From positions 799,193 to 863,192 of the forward strand of contig JAJVDF010000435.1 of the NCBI GenBank assembly GCA_022410635.1: a stretch of 64,000 bases of DNA, given 5' to 3'. Position 1 is the first letter of the stretch, and each line of letters opens with the position of its first letter. Both the position numbers and the translations under genes were made by a program. The notes under the pieces are model-generated. The model worked only from the letters and a program-made list of their open reading frames with translations, was not told the origin of the DNA and searched no databases. Source of the stretch: Tretioscincus oriximinensis. Taxonomy: Eukaryota > Chordata > Lepidosauria > Squamata > Gymnophthalmidae. Below are positions 11,668 to 24,657 of this stretch, piece after piece.

Positions 11668-11985
11668 TGCTCAAAACAATTAATGGAGCACTTTAACATA
11701 CACTGTTATTTTAAAGTGTTCCCTTAATTGTTTTGAGTAATATATATTTGGCTAGAGTGCCTTTTTAGGAGCAATGTGGATGAAGCTTGATTGGTTAGAG
11801 GCCCTGTAATATACTGTTTTAGCTTGCACACAGCAGTCTCNTGTTTTGGAAAGATTCTAAAATGACATGTTGAGTTGAAAAATTCTCCATTCCTGTAGTT
11901 TGAAATTGGATCCATCTTTCTCTTACAATATTCCTATACCTTTTATATACTGCTCAAAACAATTAAGAGAATACTTTAACATAAC
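11668..11985. repeat. Inverted repeat with CTCAAAACAATTAA arms, plus a third copy
   Basis: Arms at 11,670-11,695 and 11,712-11,737 are 26-base inverted partners (CTCAAAACAATTAAtGGaGC and its complement). A third copy in the first orientation lies at 11,953-11,978, with TACTTTAACATAACA following. The arrangement suggests ends of small DNA transposons; the family is not named. Confidence 0.6.
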
Positions 11986-12374
11986 AGGAAAGCAGTTGAT
12001 TAAATAAATTGCAGCATTTTCATGTTATAACTATCCAACATTTTAAAATCTAAAAAAAAGACCCTTAAAGACTTTTTTTCTGATTCAGTNAATGACTTAT
12101 TCAGCCATGAATTGCTGGCAATTACTTCTTCCACTCACAGCAGAGGGGTTATGAAGGATTGCAAAGGTGGTCTGAAATATTTGAAAAAGATTATGACTAA
12201 TGATTTGGTTGATATTCTTTCAGAACACTAAGAAAGAAAGTGAAGAAAATGTTTCCTTTTGAGAGATAAGACTTGCTGATCTTCCCTTTTTGTTATTTTC
12301 AAAGAGAGGATTTAAAAAAAAACTGGGCATAGAACTTAAGAATTTTTTTTGTGAAAAATCAAAAGGGAACTTCA

Positions 12375-12440
12375 TGTATTATTTATTTATTTATACTTGG
12401 ATCTCGCCCTATACCTGAAGGTCTCAGGGTGGCCAACCAT
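12375..12440 (-). mobile_element. L2-clade LINE 3' tail scrap
   Basis: ATTTATTTATTTATAC, then CCTATACCTGAAGGTCTCAG and GGTGGCCAACCA: same module as the 10.2 kb L2 tail. It abuts the SINE that follows. Confidence 0.55.
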
Positions 12441-12645
12441 AGGGTGGTGCACATAGCTTTTGTTGCTTTTTTCACAACAGACACCTTTTGGAGTACGCGT
12501 GGCTGAGAGTGTTCAAGGAACTGTGACTGGCCCAAGGTCACCCAGATGGCTTTCGTGGAAGAATGGGGAATCAAACTGGGAGACTACCAGGTACGAGTTC
12601 AACACTCTAACCACTACACCAAACTGGCTGTCTGGTGCATAAAGG
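12441..12645 (-). mobile_element. tRNA-derived SINE with MIR-like core, minus orientation
   Basis: Complement reads a B-box-like CCCAGTTTGATTCCCC near 12,567-12,582, then a core word GCCATCTGGGTGACCTTGG near 12,531-12,550 as in CORE/MIR-type SINEs. The plus strand closes with CACTCTAACCACTACACCA, the tRNA-like 5' end. Confidence 0.7.
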
Positions 12646-14777
12646 GAAAGAATAGTCTAGGAAAATATTTCATATATCTTTGAGAAAGTTGTAGTATCAT
12701 CTGGCCTCAAACATTTAACATTCAAGCTTGCTTTAATAAGACTCTAGCCTCTTCTTACTGATAGCTGGTAGACAGCTGGAGAATGATTTTCTCCATTTCT
12801 TCGGGATCTGTTTACAGAAAGATCTGGAAATCACCAGATGGGATCCCTGGGGTGGTAGTTTCTCGTTTCTTCTCCCATTGGCTGCCTGGCATGTGGTGAT
12901 ATTGTTGTCACCTACCTTCCTGTTTCCTTCCCAAGCCTGGTGATGCCTAGAAAGTGATGCTGTGAGTCTCCGTAAGTGGCTTCCCAGTGGTTCTGAATTG
13001 CTGGCCAAGCACACCATACACAGGAACTGCAAGCAGTTTCAAAGGAAGCAGAGATATTCATTGTCCATACTCCTTAGAGAACTGAAATGCCCAAGAAAAT
13101 GACTCACCAGCTGCTACTGTTTCTTCTGCACCTGTGTTGTTTGAGTTGAGACAATCGACAAGATATTATTTCAGAACAAAAGAATTCTGGAATAATAAAT
13201 TATTTTCCAGGCGACAGGGCAACAGCATACGGCAATCAGAAACACTTATCTGTATGGAGATTTGCTCCTTTAATGGATACAATGTGTACATCTAGATATT
13301 TTGAAACCTGGAAACACACAGTTGCCACCTCANATTTATTGTGGCTGTCATTTTAGGGCAGATTTCACCCTACATGTGGCCAGTGATGGAGATCATATAA
13401 GATCACATGAGCAGGTATGGAGATCACATGAGATCTGGATCCCAAGATGGAGATCATATTAGCAAGTATCCAGATTCGTTAAAAAATTCTCTTCAGTTTC
13501 CACATAAAATCTGCCAGCCGTTGATTTACTTGCAATAATGTTAGTCATCCTGGGATCTGTTGGTGGGATATAACTTTCTAATCATAGAATATCACCCNAG
13601 TATCTTGGAGCTATGCTAGGGTTATCATGGACACAGGTGGCAATCCCAACATGGCCCTGCAGTTTTTGCTGGGAAAAAGAGGAGATATACTTATCTCTGA
13701 ATCTGCAGGGTGCTGGTGTGAGGCTGTTGAGAAGAACAAGGAAGACACAACTATGCATGGCCAGCCAGCTGTGATCCTGTAATTCTGCTGGTTGGCATCT
13801 TCTCATTCTATTCGTCTCCTTGTGACAGCACAAGAGACAGCAGGATTGCAGGCAGTTTAGCATACAGGGCACAGGCATTTCGCCATGCTGTTGGAAAAGA
13901 TCTGCAATAGGAGATACCTCTTCAATGGCAGATCATTCTGGATGCATGTTGAAGCCTAGTGAAACCTCCATTAATCTATATGGNTGGACAGTGAAGATGA
14001 AAGAGCAGTGTGTCAAGAACCAGGTAAGTGTGCATTTACCCTTTATCCCTATGAGGGAGGATAATGGGGTTTGGGCTTTATAGGTGGGGAGTGTGATATG
14101 TGCTTGTTCCACACCTCCCATACTTGCTTCTGAAGTCACCATTTACTTTCATGGCAAAGTTGCAAGTGCCTAAAGATGATGAATGCCCATACAATCATTC
14201 TTCCAGCTCTATGGTAGGATGCTTCTGAGACCATTTGCCAGATCTTAAAATGACACTACATGCACACCGGTTCCACATGCATGTGAGCACCTCAGGATCT
14301 CAGTCAANATTCTTTTTGACCAGTGTGGATAAACCTAATATTCTTCCTGGCCATTTAACAGCCTGCAGTCTGCCTGAAAAAGACAGAAGGCCAGTTGGTC
14401 CCAAAAGCTCCAGAATCACTTCAGACAGCACAAATAACAATCTCAATGTCTGTGATGACTATCTGGCCAGAGGACCTTAGATTATTCTTGAAAANACAGA
14501 ATAACAAGGTAACACACACTATGCTGTGATCCCTCAGCAACTTGAGTATCCTCTGAGGGTTCTAGCTAGATTGATATGATACTTACCTTACAAGAGCTTT
14601 ATCTTTTGCATTATAAAACTTTGTTATTCATCTTGTGGATTGTAATGCNTGTTCTCAATAAACAGAAAATGGTATGCAGTGTAAAAAGCATACAAGGACA
14701 TGTGAATGGAACCAAATTTTCCAAGAATTCAGATCTTAACCTATTAAGTAGTATAGGTATTCGTCAATTGGTCAGAT
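12646..14777. other. Unannotated intergenic DNA
   Basis: About 2.1 kb with no recognised element. Around 13,385-13,475 the word ATGGAGATCA(C/T)AT recurs three times in a loose local repeat. Short open frames, some holding N, have no recognisable product. Confidence 0.5.
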
Positions 14778-14785
14778 ACAAATTA

Positions 14786-15248
14786 CATAAGAACATAAGA
14801 ACATAAGAAGAGCCATACTGGATCAGGCCACAGCCCATCAAGTCCAGCATTCTGTCCCACACAGAGGCCCACCAGATGCACCTGGGAAGTCCGAACAGAG
14901 GAAAGCAAAATATGCTCCTGTTCATGACTCCCTGCAAATGGTATCTCGGGAGTCCTGCCTGTTGCTCCATCCCAGAGCCAACATTCAGACATCCATCCTA
15001 GTATCCATTTATACCCTTGGTGTCCATAAACCTGTCTAGTCCAGACTTGAAACTATCCAAGCTGTGAGCTACCACCACCTCTTCAGGAAGTAAATTCCAC
15101 AGGCCGATGAAAAAATACTTTCCTCTGTTTGTCCTCACTCCTCTGCCCATCAGTTTTAAGGAGGGCCCCCTGGTCCTTGTGTTGTGTGATAGAGAAAACA
15201 TTTTTCCTCTATTCACCCTTTCCATCCCATGCATGATTTTACATAAGA
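14786..15248 (-). mobile_element. CR1/L3-like LINE 3' segment with possible 8-base target duplication
   Basis: Begins with repeated CATAAGAA units (the reversed TTCTTATG tail), then AGCCATACTGGATCAGGCC, and runs through the shared 3'UTR to the end of the ORF2 region, where it is 5'-truncated. ACAAATTA flanks it at 14,778-14,785 and 15,249-15,256, a plausible target-site duplication. Confidence 0.88.
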
Positions 15249-15256
15249 ACAAATTA

Positions 15257-16112
15257 TGATTCTTATAATTGTTTCAGAAGTAGCAGCTCTTTTCTACAAT
15301 AAAATGGTACTTACTCTGTCGCTATTACATTTAGCATGTGGNCAGCAAAAGAAAAGCCATTTGATTCCTGAACCAAATGAGGTTTTAAAATAATAATAAT
15401 AAAAACTTGTAAAAAGTATTTTTAAATAACAAAAGGGATGCCAAAATGTAGGTCTCATCGCAATTTAGGAATAGAGAAACAGTTGGAAGGCAGGAAATTG
15501 CAGGAGGTGAGAGCAATACATTTTAATTCTGTGTTTCATTAGCTCCCCCCTCTCCATAAGACTATTAAGTCTAGAATTTAAAATTACTTAGCTACACTAC
15601 CATTGGGAGGTCCTCTGTGTTTAATGAATTCATGAGGTAAAGAAAGTGCGATTTAGGCAATAGTTTTAATTGCTTTTCACTTGTATTCAGGAACTGCCAT
15701 CTCAGTAGTCATTTATCCTCACCTGAACTTCCATTATTACCTTTTCATGATTTTGCTTAGGCTCATTTTCTTGGTGTACAAAGAATAAACAACAAGACTA
15801 TGAGAGAGAAAGGAAGAAAAAGTAAACAAGAGGAAAATTATTACATTCACAATCTCAAAATTACTGAAGCCAAGCCTTTTAAGAGCCTGATTATATTTCC
15901 CCATTAAAATATCTAAGACAGTCTAAAATGTCTAACCCCTTGGAGATAAACAAGAAAAAGATAGGCACATGAGCTTTTATAAGGAGGTCTACTTTTCCCA
16001 ATACCATCAAAAGTTCATACGACCTACGTTTTCCTTGGTAGTCTCTCGGGTGCAATGAGACCCCCTTGATTAGATATTTTGATACAGACCAACCCAGCTA
16101 CTTCCAGCCACA
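15257..16112. other. Unannotated DNA
   Basis: AT-rich, one small AT-run near 15,390-15,430; no recognised element or exon. Confidence 0.5.
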
Positions 16113-16420
16113 ACCCAGCGCGAATGGCTCAGTTGCTTAGGAATTCGTCTCTCGTCTGGGAGATCGGGTTTTGAAGCCCTGGGTCGGACGTGGGGAGGGG
16201 TGAGCACCTTCCACTAGCANGTAGCTCTAGCCAACCCAGCTATTCGACAGCATGAATTGTAAGAAATTGCAAGTGACNGCAAGTAGATACATGGGAACCA
16301 CCAGAGCCTGGTGGGGAAGATAGAATGTGAGCCTTTGGGCAATATACCCTTGTAAGCTGCTTTGAGTTCCTTTGAAAAGGTGAGAAAAATGGGGTATATG
16401 AACCAAATTCTTCTTCTNTG
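16113..16420 (+). mobile_element. tRNA-derived SINE (family A), full-length-looking
   Basis: tRNA-like head with A box TGGCTCAGTTG (16,125-16,135) and degenerate B box GGGTTTTGAAGCCC (16,166-16,179), then a body shared with copies at 28.3 and 44.1 kb (CACCTTCCACTAGC, CCAACCCAGCTATTCGA, GGGAACCACCAGAGCCTGG, GTAAGCTGCTTTGAG) and a TTCTTC-type tail. RNA polymerase III would transcribe an intact copy. Confidence 0.85.
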
Positions 16421-18539
16421 AATTCTTTTCCAATGAATCACGCAATCTCCTTCCTGATCTTGCTGCAAAAGTGTGATTGTGTCAGTTTCAAAAATAGGAT
16501 TTGCATGGTAGTAGGCTGCAGTGTTTTAAGGACAGGAGCACGTGTTCCAATTCCAGTGTGCTTTTAACCAGAGGGTTTCCGTGCAAAATGGATTTATTAT
16601 GTGAGAGAAGGTATTTTCTCAGAGACCTTGCTTATTAACTACATCCTACACCCTACCCCACCTCACTATTTTCTGAGCAGCTCGATCACTTCCCTGGGCT
16701 TACTGCTCTACTGCCAGATCACGCTGTGGAAAACAGTCTTGAAATATAATGAGTTGTGGTAGAAGTTCTGGTTTTCACACAGCCAATATAGCCATCCCTT
16801 TACTCAAAAAAGATGAGTGTTCACAGAAGTCTAGTTTGCTACACTTGCAAACTATCCATCTTGGGATTGGTACAATCTTCTGCCCAGAATATGAACAATG
16901 TAACTCAGTCTAAATCTTGCAGAGCTGGGAACGATCTATAATTATCCTTCCCAACAGGTGTATGCAGAATTGGGCTTGCTCTGCTTCAGAAGACAGAACA
17001 GTAGAATTTCAGAGTAAATGTATACAATATTCAAAGGAAAATTGGCATGAAGTGGCAATAGCTGGGAAGAATGGTCAATTACTGAGGTAGGAGGGCTATT
17101 ATAAATCCACAAGGGTCTACCTACTNTTATGAAATGCTGTAGGGTAGCAATCTGGGTCTGATGCAGTTATCGTTTTGAAAACAGATTTTCCTTTTCTTTC
17201 ACTTTTATCACTTTTTCCTATTTTCCTTGAGGATTAACTAAAATCCATGAAATGTAAACCTGTGGATAAGTTTCACACTTTGCTTTTCACACAGCATAGC
17301 TGAGGGCAGTGTTGGCTGAAGACTGCTTTATCTTCCCTCAGTTGTTAGNCAAAATTAAATGTTCCTTTCCAATAAAGTTATGGCTTCTCTCAGGAGTGCC
17401 TCAAGTTGCAATTGAAGCTATGGAAAGTATAGACGATGTGCTCTGGAGTTAACTTCAGGTCAGAGATGAAGTGTTAAATGAAGGACTTGGGAAATANAGA
17501 GTTTTTAATGCTTCAGGTTATAAGCTAGAGCATCAGGCTATAAAACTAGAAAGGTGCTTGAGGAATAGTTATTTAGATGGAAAACGTAAGCAACCAGAAC
17601 ACAAGTAATAAAAATACCATAGTTGCTGTTACTGATTTTTTACCTGGGATTGCCACATTTGCAATGTTAAACAGTCATTCCATGCATAATATGTTTCCAT
17701 TTTTGGAAACTGATGACATATACCAGGAAAAGCATGCTCAGCTATTTCTATACATGATTACCACTTTTATGTAGCCAACAATACCTCCTAAATGCAGTTT
17801 TGCCTTAATCTTAGGTGAGAGAAGGCATGTTTGTTAATTATTTTAGAGCAATACTGTGCTATAAAAAACCATTTATTCTTTCATTTGTTCAATACCCTTC
17901 CCCCAACGATCTCAGGGTAGTTCATGACACATAATAAAAACAGGCATTAAAATGTATTTTAAAATATGATCCTCCCTGTCTTCCACTCACCATGACAGGA
18001 ATTATTAGGAATTAAGAATCAGAGATGAGCGAACAAAAAAGTTTTAAGCAAGCACTGAAAACTTATAGAAAAAATATCCCCACATGGACCCCTTTCCACN
18101 ATGAAATGTTTTGATATAGAAGATACTTCTGTGTTCCATAATCTTTCACACCTCTAATACAGGAACCAGAAAAAAGCTTCTCATTTGTTATCTTAATGTT
18201 GTAAGATTTAGATACTTAGGGCCTTGGGCTGACATTTTTGAATTAGATTCCATAGCAAACTGGTAACCATTCCCTCAAAGCCGGCATGATTTGCCTCCAG
18301 CCAGATGCTCCTTTCAGCAGTCATATTGCTGCTTTCTGACCTAGTTCTATCTTTCGGGTTACATTTGAATGTAGCTCCATGTAGATGGCATTTCAGTAGC
18401 TTAAAAATGCCCATTTCAGTGCACATGAAAAATGACTGATATGAATTAGTAACTGGATACAGATGAGGGATTTTTTGTTGTTGAAATCATGTCTTTCTAG
18501 TCACATGTTGATATCTTTCTATTCATATATAATTCAATG
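16421..18539. other. Mostly unannotated DNA; small L2 tail scrap at 17,880-17,975
   Basis: The scrap reads TTTGTTCAATACCCTTCCC, ATCTCAGGGTAGTTCATGA and then AATAAAAACAGGCATTAAAA, like the L2 tail module. The remainder shows no repeat, exon or RNA that I can support. Confidence 0.45.
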
Positions 18540-19192
18540 AAGGTGTCATCCTAGTATGCAGTATCAGCAAAAAAGGAATCAAAAACAAGTCAGTAAATGT
18601 TTTGCCTCTCTATAATTCTGTGGTGAGGCCACATTTGGAAACCTGTGTACAATTCTGGTCACCACATCTTGTTGAACTAGAGAAGNTGCAGAAAAGGGCA
18701 ACAAGAATGAAGTCTCGCTGCAACATCTGGACCACGTTTGAGAATTGATCTAATTTAAGTGTATAAAATTATGCACAGGATGGAGGTGAATAGAGAAAAA
18801 ATATTTTCTCTATCACTCAATACTAGGACTGATGGGCAGAAGAGTAAGAACATTTTTTTTCCATCAAAAAGGTAATCAGCCTTTGAAATTTACTTCCAGA
18901 AGAGGTGGTGGTAGCTAGCAGCCTGGATAGCTTTAAGAGAGGATTAGACAGGTTCATGGACACCAAGAGTATAAACAGTACTAGAATGGATGTCTTGATA
19001 CTGCCTCTGAGATGGAGCAACTGGCAGGATTTCTGAAATACCCTTTGCAGGGAGTTGAGAACTTGTGAGGGTTTTGCCTTCATCTGTTTCAGACTGCCTA
19101 GGTGCAATTGGTGGGCCATTGTGCGAGACAGAATGCTGGACTAAATGGGCTCAGGCCCAATTCAGCAGGGCTCCTCTCTTACATTCTTATGT
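18540..19192 (+). mobile_element. CR1/L3-like LINE, 3' third, decayed
   Basis: Retains GGTGAGGCCACATTTGGAA (encodes VRPHLE), AGAAAAGGGCAACAAGAATG and the 3'UTR through CAGCAGGGCTCCTCT and TTACATTCTTATG. Internal deletions remove parts of the ORF2 C-terminal region seen at 5.2-5.6 kb. Confidence 0.85.
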
Positions 19193-19310
19193 ACCTGTCC
19201 CCATTGAGCCTTATTCTGAGTTACAAAGTTTGGCCATCTGCATGCTAGGTTAGACTATGGCATGCTCCTTTTCTGAGATACAGNCCTGAATAAGGCTCCA
19301 TGGGGACAAG
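19193..19310. repeat. Inverted repeat, family with AATAAGGCTCCATGGGGACA arms
   Basis: Left arm CCTGTCCCCATTGAGCCTTA and right arm AATAAGGCTCCATGGGGACA are inverted partners 70-odd bases apart. Same arm words recur at 31.8, 40.3, 51.95-52.1 and 53.95 kb. MITE-like; no transposase is seen. Confidence 0.7.
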
Positions 19311-20805
19311 ACCTACGCTAGCATCTTAATGTCTTTTTTCCCACGTATGCAGCGGCTCTTACAGTCTGGACAGTTACATAGGATTTCTTGCAATAGTGTG
19401 TGCAACTATTACATTTTCAAGAAGAAATACAGTGATCCTGAATGAAAAACCCACGATAGGAACCCATCAACAAACCCTAATTACATTTTTTACTGTTCAC
19501 CTACCTGGGAAAATGGAGAGTCAACAGTCAATCAGAACAGGAATAGAAATAATCTAATCATCAGCAATGAATTGTGGAGCTTTTCACAATAATGACAGAA
19601 GACCTTTTATTGCATGTTGGCTAAGGAAAATGGCAGCTCTAGCCCCATTATGCCACAAGGGCCTATAATGCTAAAAACGGCAAGCATCTGGATACAGCTT
19701 CATTTTATTTCTCAGTGCCTTTCTGCATACTGCAGAATAATTTGTAAAACACAAGAAGAGTCTTTTTTTAAAACATAGATCTGTTAATATTAAATCAATA
19801 ATTTTTCAAAAAAAGAGCAGCTCATTGTGCACTATGGAGAATAAATACTCTTGGATTCTGTGACCTTTATTTGAAACAATGCTTCTTTGAGTGTGTTTGA
19901 AATAATCACAAGCTGAAAATATTGCTGCTGTTTGGTGTAATTGCATGTAGTTTTGACTGCAGATGCCTGCATGAGCCAATACTTACCATCTTAACCTACC
20001 TTTAGGATGAAATAGGGAGATGGCCACAAGGATAGTAGGATGTGCCGAAAAAGAAAGAGACAAGATCAGCTCATATAGGAACATCAGACAGTAAGAGCTG
20101 ACCTGCTTCTGCTGCTATAGCATTAGATCTTTTCCTTTTACCACTACATAATGCTCTATTTAGAGCTTTGAAAAAACTCTAGAGGAGGAAGACATTGAAG
20201 TTTCTAGAATTCGACTGTCCCTTGTAAAATATGGTTCTGCTTTTACCTTGCTGGAAAAATGCAACTTCTCTTATCTAATGTTAATGCTGGAAACTATGAT
20301 TTGCTCTCCGAGATGCCATTGACCTATATTAATATGAAAGGTTAGATTTCTACTCCACAATAAAATTAACATACTGATCGTTTCAGCTGCTCCTTTGCAT
20401 CTTTTTTGTGTTTGTTAGCTATCTTCCATCTTTGATGCCATATTGTATTCACATCAGCAAAATACATCACATTCACATCATGGTTCTTTTGATATCCAGT
20501 TGTTTCCACAATAGTTTCACACCACACTATGGCTTGTAAGAACCAAACTATGACATTATACAAGGGAGAGTTGTGTTCTAAAATGGCAAATGACTGCATG
20601 CTTGTAATCAATTCACATAGGGTAGAGTTTTATAGTTCTGCGAGACCATTAACTTTATAGCCAATCATTCACGCACATAGCTTAAAGCAACTTAACTGCA
20701 TGACGTAGCAAGAGCTGACATTTAACATAGGAACAACTGAAAATATTTCCTATCACCAGTACTGCCAGGAGGAAATGGATGATTGTGATTTCTGAACTTC
20801 TGTGA
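19311..20805. other. Unannotated DNA
   Basis: AT-rich, without recognised repeats or conserved reading frames. Confidence 0.5.
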
Positions 20806-21204
20806 AGAGGGCACTCCTTAAAACTGTTGGGTAGAAAAGTGAGAACAGACAAAGGAAAGTATTTTTTCACCCAGAGGGTCATCGGCCTGTGGAATTTACT
20901 TCCTGAAGAGGTAGTGGTAGCTAACAGCTTGGATAGTTTNAAGACAGGACTAGACAGGTTTATGGACACCAAGGGTATAAATGGATACTAGGATGGATGT
21001 CTGGATGTTGCCTCCGGGATGGAGCAACAGGCAGGATTCCTGAAATACCATTTGCAGGGAGTCATGAACAGGTGTTTATTTTGCTTTCCTCTGTTCGGAC
21101 TGCCCAGGTGCATCTGGTGGGCCTCTGTGTGACGCAGAATACTGGACTTGATGGGTTCTGGCCTGATCCAGTATAGCTTTTCTTATGATCTTATGTTCTT
21201 ATAT
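20806..21204 (+). mobile_element. CR1/L3-like LINE 3' end (young subfamily)
   Basis: Starts at GGGCACTCCTTAAAACTG and runs to CTTATGATCTTATGTTCTTA. Over about 230 bases it differs from the copy at 61.84-62.07 kb at only a handful of sites. Confidence 0.9.
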
Positions 21205-24200
21205 CAGCTTTTCCTTAGAGATCCTCTCAATTCTTACTACTGGTCATCCAGCCTATTACTGAAGGCAGTTAAATTTCAGTAGCTGCTAGGCACCAATCCA
21301 GCAACGAAAGGGTGTAATGACAGAACTAGGATAGTTTCTATATTGTACTTGTGAACAAAGGATACAAGTTTAAAGTACAATGAGCCTTGTGTCCCATATG
21401 CTTCCAATTTTTAAATTTGTCTCATTTCTACATCATGTGTGAAGAATTTTGAAGCTTTCTTTATATTTCTATACTATTTGCACACTACACAGCTGCATTT
21501 AAGCTCCTTGATTTGAGAATACAAACTTAGAATTGTGTACTTTTATATAATGTCTGAACGAACAATGCTGGGAACGGATTTGATTTTGAACTTTTTTCTT
21601 CAAACATTAGTACATTCAATTTGATTTTAATCCCTGCAAACCACAATTGAACATGGTACATTTGCAAGGTTCAACACTCTTGTCTGATTCAAACTAGTTT
21701 GAACCCAAATCCATTCAAAATATCTTTCTTCTATCCACTCCCTAGTTAGTGTAAAGATATACAGGCTTACATAGAAAGTTCTACATCCACCTTATGTTCA
21801 ATGTGTATAGAAATGCAATTTGAAAAGCCTTAATATGCCTACCGAATAGCCTCATAAGGCTTATAAAGAAGCAACATTACAGTGATGCTTCTAGGAAGCA
21901 GAAAAGGCTCATTATAGTACTGACGATGTGCGTCCGCTCACTCTCTCTCACACACAATTTGTCAGTTCAGGACTTCACATTTTTCCTGAAGCTGCTTTTG
22001 TACAATAATCAACAGCCACATTTGTACTCGGGGGTCAAAGTTCATTTGTTTTACAAAGGGAAGAAAATCTAAGCTGTTAATTGGTTTTCCAATAAATGAA
22101 CAAAATTACATTCGGGTTTCTCTTATTTAGTGTGTCAGATTGCATTGTGTAGGAAGAAGAGTAGTGCTAAAGGAGACAACTTTCATTTATCCATGCTAGA
22201 ATGAAACAGCAAGGTGGATTATGGTGAAGGTTAAAATTAAAATTCTACTTGCTGTGTTCCTTGCATTTGATCTGAATCTTTCTGACACAATTATCTGTGG
22301 CCCTGGCATCCAAGGGAGACTTCCGCACAAAGAAAAAAAGGCAAGGAGGAATTTGTTGATGGATTGGAGGTAGTAACAAACCAAGACAAAATATAAATAA
22401 ATCGTTAACTGGAATATTTTAGTGACTAACATAAACAATAAAAGGCTCCAAGTTGAAATTGCAGATTTTTCTATAGAAGAGTGAAAAATAGGAGAAAGTG
22501 AGACCGTGGTTGGCAGACATAATAATCCTTGCTCAGAAAACAGAACAGTATCATGGAAAGAGTGCCTATGAAAATATGCAAATAGCAGCAACTTGGTGTC
22601 TTTGGGTTATAGTTCTGGTTAGGAAGGAAATACCTGTGTTTGTATATTTTGTATTATTATGAGAAGGCTCTTCCTCATCTGACTTCCCTCTATTCCACAA
22701 GTTCTTTCTTAGTATCTAGAATATATCACACCGTCACCTCTGAAACAAAAGGCAATTGCTAAGTAAGCTGCAATAATCTTCACCTTGTGTCTCAAGTCAG
22801 TGTTTCCTTTGTACCTTGGCAAGAAACCCTGTGATTACCATTTCAATTTGGCATGCTCCAGCATGATTCATGGAAAGAAAGAGAAGATATAGTCAAGAAC
22901 ACCTGGGAGACATACAATTGTTGCATACTATATCAAACATAGTGCATGGCACCAAATAATTCCTATACATCCCTGCCTCAAGCAATGTGCAGTGTCTTTA
23001 GTGACATTGTTCCCAAAATAAGCTAGGCACAAGGCTTTCTTTCTACAGCACACAGAGTAAGAAGTAACTGTTGTGATGGGTCTGATGTTCTGGAACAGGA
23101 TTTTATGGGAACTGGAAGCAGTGTAATGNTATTTTTCTTATTTGTATGCTTAAACATTCACTTATAGCTACTGCTAAATATCTAGCTATAGGGTCCTGTG
23201 ACACCTGAGTTTTAATTCAGCTCTGAGTCACCTTTAGAGTGAAAAACAAGTGACTAGTTCCACATTAACAAACCTTAATTTGTTACAAACCCACATTAAC
23301 AAAGTATTATCCCAAGTTAGATAATGCCAAAAGCTTGTTATTTTGATGATACGTGATCTTACTTTGTAAGTAGACTGAAGCTGGATTAAAACTTAAGTGT
23401 AGATTGTTAAAATCTAATNGTAGACTAAGAATATTTTTTTCAGGATTTAAGAATAGTTTCCCTCTCAAAGTAGTCAATACAATTGATAAATCAACTGTGT
23501 GATACTNTGCCTTCTCTTGTTTTCAGGCAAGTGAAACATATTATGAAAAGAGGTCACACAACAATTATCTAGAAGTTTTGTTTTCACTTTGGAAGCAAGC
23601 AAAAGCAACATGACTGATTGTTCCTTTATCACATTCATGTTTGTAAAGATATATTAACATTTTAAACATTACCCAGTGTTGCCATTAAACAATGAAAATT
23701 TCTTATGATTGTGTTTACACACAGCCAAATCAACCAACCATCAGAATGTGGCACTACTGTTCTTGTCCTCAATCTACATGTAATTCACTTTGGAATTAGA
23801 CTAGCATTAGAAATGTGGTGATGGTTCTGGACATGGTGATGTATGATAATACCACTTTGAGTGTTTTTTGGTGTTTTTTAAAACTAGGTCTGAACGTCAT
23901 TGCTTTTTGCATATAAATATCCAAGCTGCAGGTTAATTACATAGACCGAGATATTCAAGGGTGAACTGTTTTGAACTTCTTGTCATGAAATCTACAGAAA
24001 GTTGCATCATGCTTAAAACTATGAATAAATGGGCTTCATTTTTCTGGAGGCATTCTTTAACAAAATGTATTACTATTTTAATGCATTACTAGAAAAAGCA
24101 TAGGAAGACAGAGCTGATATATAATTTTTTTCCCACAAATTCTTCTAATAAATATTTCCACTTGTATTGACAGTTTNTTTTAAATATATAATTCACCTGT

Positions 24201-24239
24201 GACTTAAAATTCACAAATAATTTTATTTTCTAACAAGGG
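21205..24239. other. Unannotated DNA downstream of LRRN1
   Basis: About 3 kb with no recognised repeat. A minus-strand open frame of 131 codons (22,196-22,591) has hydrophobic, low-complexity content and no recognisable domain, so I do not call it a gene. Some of this may be regulatory for LRRN1, but nothing in the sequence shows it. Confidence 0.5.
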
Positions 24240-24392
24240 AATCTCGTAGCACCTTAGAGACCAACATGAAAAAGTTAGACAGCATGAGATTTTTGTGGGA
24301 AGGTCTATTCTTCGGATATTAGAACTAGATTTGTCTAAAAAAGCACTTGCTGTCTACATTTTTATTAGTCTCTAAGGTGAAAATTCACTAAA
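24240..24392. repeat. Foldback element, GTAGCACCTTAGAGAC arms
   Basis: Arm 24,246-24,284 pairs imperfectly with 24,348-24,380 (GTAGCACCTTAGAGACCAAC against GTCTCTAAGGTGA), leaving a 63-base loop. Same family as the element at 33.6 kb. Confidence 0.7.
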
Positions 24393-24657
24393 GCTACAAA
24401 ACTCCTGCCCCGGCTTTTTGTAGTAACTCTACCCTTTCTAGAAATTCAGAATCAAAACTAACATGGCTACCTATTTGTATATTACCATGTAATATATATA
24501 TCTATCAAGAGAGGAAAATGTAATGTGATCGAAAGACCCACAAACTTTTTATACGCCTGAACATTTTACGTCAAAGCAATCACCAATCAAAGCTGGTGAT
24601 TGATCCACAAATGATACATTATTGCAACAGTTCTAAAAAATCAAACAAAAACTATAA

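Noticed and set aside
13385..13475. Possible short direct-repeat array (ATGGAGATCA words), CRISPR-like at first glance
   Set aside because: Only three irregular units without uniform spacers, in a vertebrate genome; a minor local duplication.
16113..16200. Possible tRNA gene (A and B box present)
   Set aside because: The tRNA fold is not maintained and the body continues as a repeated SINE found at 28.3 and 44.1 kb.
22196..22591. Minus-strand open frame of 131 codons with hydrophobic content
   Set aside because: No recognisable domain, no splice or promoter context; AT-rich sequence yields such frames by chance.
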